DNA from: Castor canadensis
Taxonomy: Eukaryota > Chordata > Mammalia > Rodentia > Castoridae
Length of the DNA stretch: 64,000 nt
NCBI RefSeq assembly: GCF_047511655.1
Contig: NC_133391.1
Span: forward strand, 126,426,384 to 126,490,383
Reading direction: 5' to 3'
Shown: piece by piece, positions 33,721 through 45,943 of the stretch
Layout: each line of letters begins with the position of its first letter
Position numbering within the stretch: position 1 is the stretch's first letter
Translations under genes and position numbers: made by a program
The notes under the pieces: model-generated
What the model was told of the DNA's origin: nothing
Seen by the model: the letters and a program-made list of their open reading frames with translations, nothing else
Database searches by the model: none

Positions 33721-34424
33721 GTTTTTTTTTTTTCTTTTATTATTCATATGTGCATACAAGGCTTGGTTCATTTCTCCCCTCTGCCCCCACCCCCTCCCTT
33801 ACCACCCACTCCGCCCCCTCCCTCTCCCGCCCACCCCCTCAATACCCAGCAGAAACTATTTTGCCCTTATCTCTAATTTTGTTGTAGAGAGAGTATAAGT
33901 AATAATAGGAAGGAACAAGGGTTTTTGCTGGTTGAGATAAGGATAGCTATACAGGGCATTGACTCACATTGATTTCCTGTGCGTGGGTGTTACCTTCTAG
34001 GTTAATTCTTTTTGATCTAACCTTTTCTCTAGTTCCTGGTCCCCTTTTCCTATTGGCCTCAGTTGCTTTTAAGGTATCTGCTTTAGTTTCTCTGTGTTAA
34101 GGGCAACAAATGCTAGCTAATTTTTTAGGTGTCCTACCTATCCTCACCCCTGCCTTGTGTGCTCTCGCTTTTATCATGTGCTCAAAGTCCAGTCCCCTTG
34201 TTGTGTTTGCCCTTGATCTAATGTCCACATATGAGGGAGAACATACGATTTTTGGTCTTTTGGGCCAGGTTAACCTCACTCAGAATGATGTTCTCCAATT
34301 CCATCCATTTACCAGCGAATGATAGCATTTCGTTCTTCTTCATGGCTGCATAAAATTCCATTGTGTATAGATACCACATTTTCTTAATCCATTCGTCAGT
34401 GGTGGGGCATCTTGGCTGTTTTAA
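33721..34424 (-). mobile_element. L1 3' tail, 5'-truncated (700 bp)
   Basis: T run at 33,722-33,732, then L1 3' UTR and the last ORF2 codons on the minus strand (KQPRCPTTDEWIKKMWYLYT to FSLICGH, 34,218-34,427). The sequence is close to the young N1/N2 type, so this is a fairly recent insertion in the IPO11 intron. No clear TSD was found. Mirror at 39,279-39,982. Confidence 0.9.
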
Positions 34425-34512
34425 CACAGATGGAAAACACCATTCCTTTAATCTACTCTTAGCTTTTATTTAACATAGTTGAGAATTCAGAATTTTTCGT
34501 TTCCTCGCTGAA

Positions 34513-34719
34513 ATGGCAAAGAGAAGAAAATTGACAGAGGAACTGTTCCCTACATTTTAGATGACTCAGAGGTTGGATGTTCCAGACTGAGAGCAGCGCC
34601 CTAGACAGATGATAGTGAAATTGATCGTCTATGTAAAATCCCAGATCATAAGTCTTCAGATGATGATATCCTAGTTGAATTTTCTCAAACTCAAGGAGTG
34701 ATGAATTAACAGTGTATTT
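34513..34719 (+). pseudogene. Relic of an acidic, nuclear-type ORF, possibly DNA-transposon derived
   Basis: ATG at 34,513 gives MAKRRKLTEELFPTF then a stop. With a frame shift the sequence goes on as DDSEVGCSRLRAAP, stop, TDDSEIDRLCKIPDHKSSDD, then DILVEFSQTQ. The basic start followed by D/S/E-rich runs resembles N-termini of piggyBac-type transposases, but I see no catalytic domain and no secure TTAA-bounded ends. It could also be chance or an old processed pseudogene. Mirror at 38,984-39,190. Confidence 0.25.
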
Positions 34720-35091
34720 CTAAGGACAAAGAGGAGATGAGGCATTCTAGAGTTAATCGTTCCTTAGAAAGGACCTTTATCGTCCAATACTTTTTTACAA
34801 ATCCACCGTATCCCATTTGCTGAAAGAGCATGTAACATCTTTTAGGATGTTTATACACCCAAGGTAAACTTATTTACCCAAAAAAGTTGCTATGTATATG
34901 TTCTTACTAAGTTTTTGTTTTCTATTGTCCCTTCATATTTACTTACTTCTGTAAATTACTCATAACATGTCTTAACACATATTTTAAAAAAAAAAGGATC
35001 TATTAGACCAAGCTGGTTCCTGGTATGTAAGGGCCAATGTGTCTAATGCTTGAAGTTTAAGAACCTGTGGTTTAAACGGCTGGTGCCAAGG

Positions 35092-35405
35092 GCTGGGCAC
35101 CCTGTATCATGTGTGTAACTCCAGCTATTTGAGAGGTGGAAGAGATTGTGAAGATGGTGGTTCTAGGTTGGCCCATACAAAAAGTTAGATCCTTCTCAAC
35201 AAAAAACTAGGCATGATAGTGCAGGTTTGTAATTCTAGCTACGTAGGAGGTGCAAGTAGGAGGATCAGAGTCCAGGTCAACCCAGGGAACAACAGCAAGT
35301 AGTATCAGAAAAACAGCTAAAGTACAGAAGGCTGGGGATATGGCTCAAGTGGTAGAGCCTAGGAATCAGGAGGCCCTGAGTTCTAACCCTAGTGCTGCAA
35401 AATAA
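35092..35405 (+). mobile_element. B1+B1+ID composite SINE
   Basis: Two diverged 7SL-like monomers (gtaactccagctatttgaga; ttgtaattctagctacgtag) followed by an ID-like monomer (ggctggggatatggctcaag, ctgagttctaaccctagtgc). Mirror at 38,298-38,611. Confidence 0.7.
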
Positions 35406-35767
35406 ATAAGTGGTACCAATTACTCATTTACTGAGTACTTCTTATTATTAAATGTTCTTCCTGGATTCTGGATTAGAGTAGTTAACAAAGTTGTAGCTGT
35501 TAAGGAGCTTACATTCTAGTGTGTGGAGCCAGATAATATATAGACAAACAGTATGTCAAAAGGTAAGGCCGTGAAAAAAAATTAAACAGATTGAAGAATT
35601 GAGAGTGCTTAGTGGCATCATAGAATAATTAATGAATAATTTAAAATTATTGCACTGTGATTTATGTAATTGAAATGAGATACTGAAGAGTAAAGTATAC
35701 TTTTCATATAAGTATAGTATCTATAGTTATTTTCTTGTGGAAGATGGGTTTATAATAATGAATTATT

Positions 35768-35822
35768 GTTGGGTGTGATGGTGCACACCTGTAATCATAG
35801 ATGCTTGGGATGCTGAGGCAGC
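35768..35822 (+). mobile_element. B1-like SINE cut by the gap
   Basis: gttgggtgtgatggtgcaca, ctgtaatcatagatgcttgg, then tgctgaggcagc before the Ns. The complete element is seen in reverse at 37,822-37,935. Confidence 0.85.
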
Positions 35823-36022
35823 NNNNNNNNNNNNNNNNNNNNNNNNNNNNNNNNNNNNNNNNNNNNNNNNNNNNNNNNNNNNNNNNNNNNNNNNNNNNNN
35901 NNNNNNNNNNNNNNNNNNNNNNNNNNNNNNNNNNNNNNNNNNNNNNNNNNNNNNNNNNNNNNNNNNNNNNNNNNNNNNNNNNNNNNNNNNNNNNNNNNNN
36001 NNNNNNNNNNNNNNNNNNNNNN
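35823..36022. other. Assembly gap, 200 N
   Basis: Exactly 200 Ns, a round number typical of a placeholder for unknown length. It interrupts a B1-like SINE on the left; the sequence restarting at 36,023 is not the continuation of that SINE. The intact SINE is at 37,822-37,935 in reverse. At least 1.86 kb of left-arm sequence, including IPO11 exon E, would have to be in this gap if the palindrome is real. Confidence 0.99.
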
Positions 36023-37451
36023 GTAACACTGAGATACATTTTTGCATATTTTGCATTATGAATTAATTATTTAAAAAGCAGTAACAAGATTGCACTTAAT
36101 AATAGACCCTGGGATCAATAGTGCCACATTGCACAAGATTAACCATAACTGAAACCATTTTAAAGTAAATGGACAATTTTAACAACGAGTCATGAATCAC
36201 CTTCTCAAAGACTCAATCACTTGTGGTTGATGTATTTTTCAAGTCACATTAAGCATTCAAAGACTAACATACTTAGTATCATTTTCCCCAACTTAGAACA
36301 AATTTCTTCTGACAATTCCTCTGCTATAATTTTGTACTTTCAGAATAACACCCATCAGCCCATCAACTTGCTTGCTCTCTAATCATAATCTCCACAACTG
36401 CTTTGTCATTTATCTCATCTTGCATTCTTCCTTCTGCTACTCCTGTAGTGATAGCCACAGAAAAATGATCTTTCTTTCTTTTCAAATTTACTACATAATA
36501 CAAACTGTCTTATTTATCTCTGCATGTACAGTGCCCAGGAGAGCACCAGGCAACAGGTTCAATAATGTTTTTTACTAAACTGAAAACAACTGACTGAAAA
36601 CAATCATAAAAAGTGAGATTAAGACTCTCCTCAACGTAACAAATCTCCAAACACACAAACCCCCAGGATATGCACGCACGTGTGTGGGTCCTAAGGAAAG
36701 GTTTTTACAATCACACAGGAGAGGATAACGCACAGATCACCAATAAAATGTAATATAACACAAATATAGACCGTCAATAAAATGTAACACAGAAACAAAT
36801 GCTAAATTCTCTGCATGGGGGTTGGGGAATAGAGGATTACAAAGCATTCCAAAGATAAATGAGCGGGTTCATGAATAAGGAATATACACAAAAGTAACTG
36901 AAAGAAATTTATTATCTCAGAGATAAGTGAACCATACTGAAAGAAATAGAGTCTACAAGAAATCTAAATACCATCTGAGATATAGCGTACGCTTAATATT
37001 GTTCAACATATAATTGTTGTGGATGTTTGCCTGAACAGGGGGAGTAGATGGATAGTGACAGTAGAAATTAATGAAAGGAATGAACATCCAAAATAGGTCT
37101 TTTAAAGAAAAATCCTTTTCTCTACATTCAGGATAAGGCAGGTATATGAAGACAAAGCTAACCTTCTCATCTAACTTCAAAAAATTAATTATCAAGATAT
37201 CAGATAGCAATTTTAGCTATATATAAGATCTGCCTGCCACAAAGAGCTCACTCAGACTGTTCAATGAATGGGAGACTCAGACAAAACAGTCTCCAGATTT
37301 GCATATTGGAGAGCAGAAACTGTTAACAAATGAGGACTCCTCATTAATCTTTATTAATCCTTCATTAATCCTAGCCTTTAATCAATAACGAATAACCTCT
37401 AATGAATAACATTTCTATAGTAAGAGTTCTTACTCCAAGGGAAATACTTAC
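36023..37451. other. IPO11 intron sequence present only in the right contig
   Basis: In minus-strand sense this is the intron after exon E. I see no further IPO11 exon, no SINE and no long open frame with recognisable content; it is A+T-rich, unique-looking sequence. It is the only long stretch between the arms without a partner elsewhere in the window. Confidence 0.6.
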
Positions 37452-37500
37452 TGCATTCCAAAAACTGTTTCAGACGTTCAAATATTCCATGTAAAAAGCC
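37452..37500 (-). CDS. IPO11: IPO11 internal coding exon E (right side only)
   Basis: Reading the minus strand, acceptor tcttttctag is followed by 16 codons GFLHGIFERLKQFLEC plus one base, then donor gtaagtat. This is the importin-11 segment directly after exon D. In the right contig the minus-strand order is C' (45,744), D' (42,848), E (37,500), as in a normal gene. It has no left partner because the left arm stops at the gap. It is too short to appear as a long open frame and was found by reading the reverse strand. Confidence 0.92.
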
Positions 37501-37579
37501 CTAGAAAAGAATAAGGTACCTCATTTATTCTGTTACAAACGTTTACCTTGTACTTTTTTTCAGGGATACTAAAACGTAT

Positions 37580-37700
37580 CTAGCATATCATGGTAGCACA
37601 GATTTGTAATCCCAGGACTAGGGAGGCTGAGGCAGGATCGAAGTCAGGCTTGGGCTACACAGCAAGACCCAGTCTCGAAGAGAAAAAAAAAAAAAAAAAT
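37580..37700 (+). mobile_element. B1-like SINE near the centre
   Basis: gcacagatttgtaatcccag, gggaggctgaggcaggatcg and ctacacagcaagacccagtc, then about 19 A. It has opposite orientation to the neighbouring SINE pair at 37,737-37,935. Confidence 0.85.
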
Positions 37701-37736
37701 CCAAAACCTAATAAAGTAATAACATTGGTGGAGCTG

Positions 37737-37935
37737 GGGCAGTACTAGGGACCAAACCCAGGGCCTCACACTAGAGTGTTGCTAGGCAAACACTCTACCA
37801 CTGAGCTACATTTCCGGGCCTTTTCATTTTGAGATAGGCTCTCAATAAGTTATCCAGGCTGGCCTAGAACTTTCAATACTGCTGCCTCAGCATCCCAAGC
37901 ATCTATGATTACAGGTGTGCACCATCACACCCAAC
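37737..37935 (-). mobile_element. ID-like and B1-like SINE pair
   Basis: ID-like body in reverse at 37,737-37,820 (gaccaaacccagggcctcac, taccactgagctacatttcc), then a B1-like monomer at 37,822-37,935 (ccaggctggcctagaacttt, gattacaggtgtgcaccatc). The left-arm counterpart is mostly lost in the gap. Confidence 0.85.
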
Positions 37936-39278
37936 AATAATTCATTATTATAAACCCATCTTCCACAAGAAAATAACTATAGATACTATACTTATATGAA
38001 AAGTATACTTTACTCTTCAGTATCTCATTTCAATTACATAAATCACAGTGCAATAATTTTAAATTATTCATTAATTATTCTATGATGCCACTAAGCACTC
38101 TCAATTCTTCAATCTGTTTAATTTTTTTTCACGGCCTTACCTTTTGACATACTGTTTGTCTATATATTATCTGGCTCCACACACTAGAATGTAAGCTCCT
38201 TAACAGCTACAACTTTGTTAACTACTCTAATCCAGAATCCAGGAAGAACATTTAATAATAAGAAGTACTCAGTAAATGAGTAATTGGTACCACTTATTTA
38301 TTTTGCAGCACTAGGGTTAGAACTCAGGGCCTCCTGATTCCTAGGCTCTACCACTTGAGCCATATCCCCAGCCTTCTGTACTTTAGCTGTTTTTCTGATA
38401 CTACTTGCTGTTGTTCCCTGGGTTGACCTGGACTCTGATCCTCCTACTTGCACCTCCTACGTAGCTAGAATTACAAACCTGCACTATCATGCCTAGTTTT
38501 TTGTTGAGAAGGATCTAACTTTTTGTATGGGCCAACCTAGAACCACCATCTTCACAATCTCTTCCACCTCTCAAATAGCTGGAGTTACACACATGATACA
38601 GGGTGCCCAGCCCTTGGCACCAGCCGTTTAAACCACAGGTTCTTAAACTTCAAGCATTAGACACATTGGCCCTTACATACCAGGAACCAGCTTGGTCTAA
38701 TAGATCCTTTTTTTTTTAAAATATGTGTTAAGACATGTTATGAGTAATTTACAGAAGTAAGTAAATATGAAGGGACAATAGAAAACAAAAACTTAGTAAG
38801 AACATATACATAGCAACTTTTTTGGGTAAATAAGTTTACCTTGGGTGTATAAACATCCTAAAAGATGTTACATGCTCTTTCAGCAAATGGGATACGGTGG
38901 ATTTGTAAAAAAGTATTGGACGATAAAGGTCCTTTCTAAGGAACGATTAACTCTAGAATGCCTCATCTCCTCTTTGTCCTTAGAAATACACTGTTAATTC
39001 ATCACTCCTTGAGTTTGAGAAAATTCAACTAGGATATCATCATCTGAAGACTTATGATCTGGGATTTTACATAGACGATCAATTTCACTATCATCTGTCT
39101 AGGGCGCTGCTCTCAGTCTGGAACATCCAACCTCTGAGTCATCTAAAATGTAGGGAACAGTTCCTCTGTCAATTTTCTTCTCTTTGCCATTTCAGCGAGG
39201 AAACGAAAAATTCTGAATTCTCAACTATGTTAAATAAAAGCTAAGAGTAGATTAAAGGAATGGTGTTTTCCATCTGTG

Positions 39279-39982
39279 TTAAAACAGCCAAGATGCCCCA
39301 CCACTGACGAATGGATTAAGAAAATGTGGTATCTATACACAATGGAATTTTATGCAGCCATGAAGAAGAACGAAATGCTATCATTCGCTGGTAAATGGAT
39401 GGAATTGGAGAACATCATTCTGAGTGAGGTTAACCTGGCCCAAAAGACCAAAAATCGTATGTTCTCCCTCATATGTGGACATTAGATCAAGGGCAAACAC
39501 AACAAGGGGACTGGACTTTGAGCACATGATAAAAGCGAGAGCACACAAGGCAGGGGTGAGGATAGGTAGGACACCTAAAAAATTAGCTAGCATTTGTTGC
39601 CCTTAACACAGAGAAACTAAAGCAGATACCTTAAAAGCAACTGAGGCCAATAGGAAAAGGGGACCAGGAACTAGAGAAAAGGTTAGATCAAAAAGAATTA
39701 ACCTAGAAGGTAACACCCACGCACAGGAAATCAATGTGAGTCAATGCCCTGTATAGCTATCCTTATCTCAACCAGCAAAAACCCTTGTTCCTTCCTATTA
39801 TTACTTATACTCTCTCTACAACAAAATTAGAGATAAGGGCAAAATAGTTTCTGCTGGGTATTGAGGGGGTGGGCGGGAGAGGGAGGGGGCGGAGTGGGTG
39901 GTAAGGGAGGGGGTGGGGGCAGAGGGGAGAAATGAACCAAGCCTTGTATGCACATATGAATAATAAAAGAAAAAAAAAAAAC
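39279..39982 (+). mobile_element. L1 3' tail, mirror copy
   Basis: Reverse complement of 33,721-34,424. The last ORF2 codons read on the + strand at 39,276-39,485; the G-rich 3' UTR and A tail are at about 39,860-39,982. Confidence 0.9.
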
Positions 39983-42789
39983 TTCTTGGAACACGATGCA
40001 ATACAATGGGCAGCACAAGTAAACTACAAAAAACAATTAATTTCACTATTGATTGCATCATGCTTTTGGCAATTCCATCATTCTCCCACTTTCCTATTAT
40101 TTTTGTCTTTGGAGGAATAATTGACAATAACATCGTGATAATTTCTAGAATAATGAAACAGCAAAAAGGTTCAAAAACATAAGATCACTAAGGTCCCAAT
40201 ATGCATCTTAAATCTATAGAGGGGTCCAATGGTCCCCTATGGTAACCATAAGCCAGAAGAATGTTACTGGGTGGTCTTTTTTTTCAAAATAGAACAACTG
40301 TATCAGTCAGCACTCTCCAAACAAAGTAAAAAATCATAGAGACCATCAATTTTAATAAGTCCATCCAGAGAATGTATAGAATTATAGACTGCTGACTAAT
40401 CTGTAGTCCAAACAAAGTAATTTAACTAAGGCTTCACAGTAATAATAGAACAAAAACTCAAATTAAAATAACCATTAAACTGTAATTCCCAGAGCGCTTT
40501 ACTTGCCAAGCTCATTATAAAAATCATTATCTCTCTTAATCCTCACAACATACCATGAGGTTGGACTATTATCTCACCTCCATATTGCCAAAAAGGAAAA
40601 TGAGTATCAAACAGGATAAGTAAATAACCCAAGTCCACACTATCAGAGAACGGCCATCTTTAAGATGCAAATGGGACTGCCTCCTGAGCGAAAAATCTCA
40701 ATACTATATAAGCTCTGCAGCAGCTTTTAAATTCTGTTATTTTTAAGATCTTTATATTACTTGAAAAGTACTTAACTTCTACTGGTCAATGTATCTTTAC
40801 TAATACAATAAGACATATACAACAGCAAAGGCTGGCATATAATTTCAGAGACAGAGAACAGACTCAAAACAGAATTCAAGAAAAAGAAAATAGCTTACAA
40901 GATTGTGAAAGTATCCACTGAAAACCACTATTCTACCTTATAAGAATATAATTCAAATCAATCTGCTTTCTCTGGGGGAAAAAAAGACAAACACAATCTC
41001 CTAATGTCACTTTAGGAGAAAGTCATATTACACATGCTACATGTACTTTCTGACATATACGCGTTCATTCCGTAGATAACTCCTAAGCCTATTATGTAGG
41101 AAAGATTGTTCCAAGCTCTGGAGTGAACAATGAATAAAGCAAAGTCCCTGCCTTCATGGAACTTACGTTGTAGTGAGGATATGCCCAATTGGTTTCTAGA
41201 AAATCTTTGCCAGCAGTAGAGCCATTAAAATGTATCAATGTTTAAAACTGAGGCTGATGTATCTTTTTTACATATCTTCCAGCAGCTTCGTTATCTGTAT
41301 CAATTTTGTAATTGTGGGTATACATTAAGTCAACATTTACATTTCTAGGAATGTATCCTAAACATATAACTTGCTAAGTATCTGACACAGGCACTAAATA
41401 TTGGTTCCAGTACCTTTTCTCAATGATTAAAAACTGAAAACATACTAATGTATCAATAGAGAATTAGCCAACAAAATTATAAGAATACTATGTTAATTTA
41501 TCAATTAAAAAGAGTCTGACAGTAATCATACAAACATACCATACAATCATTAAAAAACATGACATAACAATATTAACATGCTTAATTAAAAAAAAAAACT
41601 ACTTTTTTCAAGTGGGTAAGGAAGCAGCATGTAAATATGGTCCCATTTATATAAAACTGAGGAAAAGAGAATACATGGGGAAAATGTCTTAAAGGATACT
41701 TATAAATTTTAGAAATACCTCTGAGTAGTAAAATTATAAATGTTTTTGAATTCTTTTTTGTAAACTTTTAAAAAATAAGCATGTACATTCTTATGAAACA
41801 AATGATTTTATATATATCTATATATATAGATATAGATATATATACACACACATACATATATACATATATATATAATTTATTAGTGGGTTTAAAACACAAC
41901 CATCACTTTAATTGAAATTCTACCAATACATAAAATATGTTAAATATTTCTTTTAAAAAAAGTGGCTCTGGTCAAATCTCCCTTAAGGGATGTCAAAAGA
42001 TGCAATTAGATGTATTTTTCTTTGATTCTTACAGTCTCCAAAGTAAATTCATGGGAAGCAGTATCTCAGCTGAAAGAAATTCATTATGAAGATACACATC
42101 AGAATATGTACAAATCTCACTTCTTTTAAGGGGGGAAATGCATCTTGGAATAGTAGATCATCATATAACAACAGTGTATACATCACAACTTGTACGGGTT
42201 TATCTAAGGTTTTTTCCTCCTATGTGTCTGTGATTTTTTTTTTTCTGTTTTCTTCTTTTTTTCCTTTTTGCTGTTATTGTTGTGCTGGAGGTCAAACCCA
42301 GGGCCTCACACAGCCTAGAGGAAGCACCCTATACTGAGCTACATCCCCAGCCCCTATATTTATTCTTCAAATTCATTGTAAACAAGATATATTAATGTCA
42401 TGATCAAAGGGAAATTTTCACTTTTAAATAGGGAAAACATTTAGGCTATAAATACTAATACAATGTTTAGATAATGTTAAAATAGCATTCAATTCACAGG
42501 AATTCATTTTCATTTCAATTCAAATTAACATTATAAATGTAACAAGGCATGTTGAGAACTATCCTGGGCCTATTTCCTCTCCTTTGTACAAAAGTCACTT
42601 TGATGTAGTCAAAACATCAGAAATCTAAAAATTGATTATAACACAGGCAAAATGGTAAAAAACTAGACGGTCACTTACCAAGAACTGTTTTAAACAAATT
42701 CACGATAAAAAGAATACAGTTTAAAACATTCAGGAGAATATCAAACACTGTCCCCAAGTCACAAGGAAGAAATTACTTCTATCACTTAC

Positions 42790-42848
42790 CATCACCTCCA
42801 TATTCTTATGAGGTTCCACAAATCCATAAACAGTTAACTTACGCAGCA
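42790..42848 (-). CDS. IPO11: IPO11 exon D, inverted copy
   Basis: This is an exact reverse complement of the exon at 30,855-30,913, with the same acceptor (cttttcag) and donor (gtaagtga). It is in phase with the inverted exon C at 45,612-45,744 and with exon E at 37,452-37,500. It could be part of a second, oppositely oriented partial IPO11 copy or an assembly duplicate of the single gene. Relative to a transcript starting at exon A it is antisense. Confidence 0.92.
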
Positions 42849-42987
42849 CTGAAAAGTAAAAGGAAGCTTTATGTGAATCTTATCTTTCAGCTTTTATCCC
42901 ACTAAAATCACCATTATAATAGACTCTGAATCACAAAATCTAATCAAGTTTCAAGGTTAATTTGACTTCCTACTCTCTCATTTAATT

Positions 42988-43018
<31 letters not shown>

Positions 43019-45611
43019 CCTGGCCATTTGGTTGGGCACTTAGTGGGAAAGATGGAACAAAGGCCAGTTCTTGTGACTCACAAAAGCTTAATTTCATTAA
43101 CTGTTAGTACTTCTTACTTGCAATAACTGAAATTGAGGTAATCTCTTCTACAAGCCTTAAGATATGATTTAAATTAAAAAAAAAAAAAAAACTTTCATTC
43201 GGTTTTAGGCTACATAGAAACATAGTATCTCCCTAAAAAGGATATAAGAATTAAACTCTATTTCCAAATCTGTAATAGACTACAGTGCTCAACTATAAGC
43301 ATCACATCTTATAAGTAACTCTGAGAAACTAGTGTGCACAGAGAGACAAGTGGACTAACACATCTAAAGTCAGATGTGTTAGATTTAAATCCTTTCTTCA
43401 ATGTCTATTCTATAACCATATAAATTGTGCAAATTTTCTAGATTTCACTTTCTTTATCTATAAATGTGGTTAACAATCCTATCTCATAGACTTTACTAAA
43501 GGACTGAATAATATAAATACATATAACACTACAATTTTGCAATGATAAGGATAAGAACAGGAGCCAAGGATTTAAAGCCACTTTATTAAATAAGCATTGC
43601 TATCTATATAGCTAAAGAATTATCCTTTAGATAATGTTCATGAGGTGAAGCCTAAAGACTGCATTAAAATGAAGTTTAGAATATGACTATCTACAAGACC
43701 TTCTACCAATATAAAAAACATCAATTATATGCAACTCAGGTGTTACTATGTCCATACTACCTGGAAGGTCCTTTCTTTCTCCTTCATTGCTAGTTAATGT
43801 CTACTTTTCCTTTAAGATTGTAGCTGAAATATCACTTTCTCTGACAAGTCTTTTCTGACCCTGTCATCAGTTACCATAAGCCTGTAAAGCTGCTATCATG
43901 GATGTCATTATACATGTATGTGTGTCCATTTTATTACATGTGTCTCCTCAGGATCAAATACCTACAAAGTTGTTGAATGAAATAATGAATGCATGATGTC
44001 TAAAAGATACTAAATGCACTTATTGTAAATTCAGACAGAGATCACATGTAACAAGAATCGTGGTCCCACTTATTTCTTCATTTAAGACAGAAATTTACAA
44101 GAATAATATTTTCTATGACGGTTTGCTTTATAAAGCTCATGTATGCTCAAGGCCTTGAGATGAGGAGGTAGTGAAAAGCATAAAGCAGGCTAAGAAAGAG
44201 TTAGAGCTACATTCCTCTGGCTCAAAAGTTCGATTTTGAAATCAGGAGGGCAAGAAAACCCTCTAATCAAAAGAACTCCAAAAATCATTAAATACTGTAT
44301 AATCTACAAAGTCATCTATACCCAGACTTATGTTAACTTCTCCTAATTCTTTCTGTGAAACCATTTCACTCCAAGGCCTTTTAATTCCTTCCTCAAAAGA
44401 TGGTGACAAGCCAGCTGTGGTAATACATACCTGTAACCCCAGCTATTTGGTAGGCAAGGCAGGTGGCTTGTGAGTTCAAGGTCAGCCTGGGCAAAGTTAA
44501 CAAGGCTCTCTCTCAAAAAAAAAAAAAAAAAAAAAGGTGGGGGCTGAGGGAATGGCTCAAGTGTTAGAGCACTGGCCTTGCATGTGGGAGGCCTGGGTTC
44601 AATCCACGCCCCATCCAAAAAAGGTGGTGACAACATCATCTCTGCTCACTTGTATAGCCACCAGTGTAATGAATTTTATTTATCAACAGTCAGTTAAAAT
44701 CATTCCGTATTTGTTTACAGACTTTGCCAAAATGTGCTCAAAGTTTGGGGGTTGTACCTCCCTCTGTCTGGTCAATCCAAGTGATAGGGTTGTGCCAAGA
44801 GTACATGGTAGGATTCCAAGGTATGAAGGTGAGCACGATAAAACAGTTTATAAATGAAACTGAGAAGAATGCACAGTGAGTTGTACTAAGAAACAGGTCC
44901 TATGAGATAAAACAGTAACAACAAAATAACTACAAAAACAACAAAAGAAAAAACTAAGAGTCTTAGCAACCAGAACTGGTGCCAGGAGAGAGACTGGAAG
45001 ACAAGGAGAATGAGACAAACGGGTGTTGTAGGAGGTCAAGGAACCTCAGAATATATTCATCAAGATAATTGACTCAGCTCATGGAAAGTGAAATGGAAAT
45101 TATACTTCAGGAATGCTCATAAGCAGAGTGTAAGAAGGCAAAGGCTAAGATTATCATCCCTCTAAGCATCTCCTAAAAGCCAGGTAAACCCGAGGCACAA
45201 ATGTGAAAGATTAACTTTCCTAGGGAAAAGAGGACTAGAAACCCAAACTCAACCAAGCCTCAAGACTTTAGGGAAGTTAGCAAGACAAATGATAAGTTTA
45301 AGGGCCAGAATAATAAAACGTACAAACAAATATTGAAGGTACATGCAAGGAATATATTCAGAGGCAAGAGGCCACAGTAACATGAATGTAAGTTATCTAC
45401 TTCAACTGACTAGATGCTTTCATAAGTTAGGTCAGGGTAGAGGAAAAGTTATTTTCACAAAAGAAAACCAAAGACCAATAAGCCTTTGTATTCCTGGGAG
45501 AAATTAGGTGCTTATTTTTCCACTGCAGTCAGGAAAAGGAATCCATCCAGAAGATGGTGACTTTTCTGAGGTATGCCATTTCAAACATCAATATATCAAA
45601 CTTAATAGTAC

Positions 45612-45744
45612 CTTTTAATGATAGTAGAGTTCGTTCTAGTGAACTTAGAAATGCAGCTTCATTGCCAGAAGAAAATTGTTGCAGGAATGTGTCTGTATGG
45701 TGATTCCACAGAGAGCAGGCAAACGTATAAATTCCAGAAGCTAA
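45612..45744 (-). CDS. IPO11: IPO11 exon C, inverted copy
   Basis: This is an exact reverse complement of the exon at 27,959-28,091, including acceptor ttctttgcag and donor gtacta. No coding difference from the left copy is seen. Upstream exons A and B are not present in inverse orientation before the window ends at 64,000; if the duplication extends further they would lie beyond it. Confidence 0.93.
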
Positions 45745-45909
45745 CTGCAAAGAAATGTGTTCAACTACAAATCAGAACTACAAAACAAAACATTTTAAGC
45801 ACACATTTTCTGTGAGATCTGAAATAGTCACAATATCTATGGCATAGTAGCAAATATTTTTAGCCAAAATGCACAATTACCAAGTATAGTTTACACTTGC
45901 TATCACTTT

Positions 45910-45943
<34 letters not shown>

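Larger units (their letters stand above)
14624..35822 (+). repeat. Left arm of giant inverted repeat
   Basis: Every landmark here recurs in reverse complement at 37,881-59,071: IPO11 exons C and D, the (GT) tract, L1-C, the L1-A 5' half, all SINEs and the L1 tails. Mirrored positions sum to 73,703 near the centre, 73,702 beyond the GT tract and 73,695 beyond 18,565. By eye I find only a 1-bp difference near 27,791, a 7-bp extra 'cttgtac' at 18,565-18,571 and five substitutions (16,851; 16,910; 16,980; 16,985; 18,048). The arm ends abruptly at the N gap, in the middle of a B1-like SINE. Confidence 0.97.

Noticed and set aside
35704..36061. Open frames running through the N gap
   Set aside because: They exist only because N codons are not read as stops; there is no sequence evidence.
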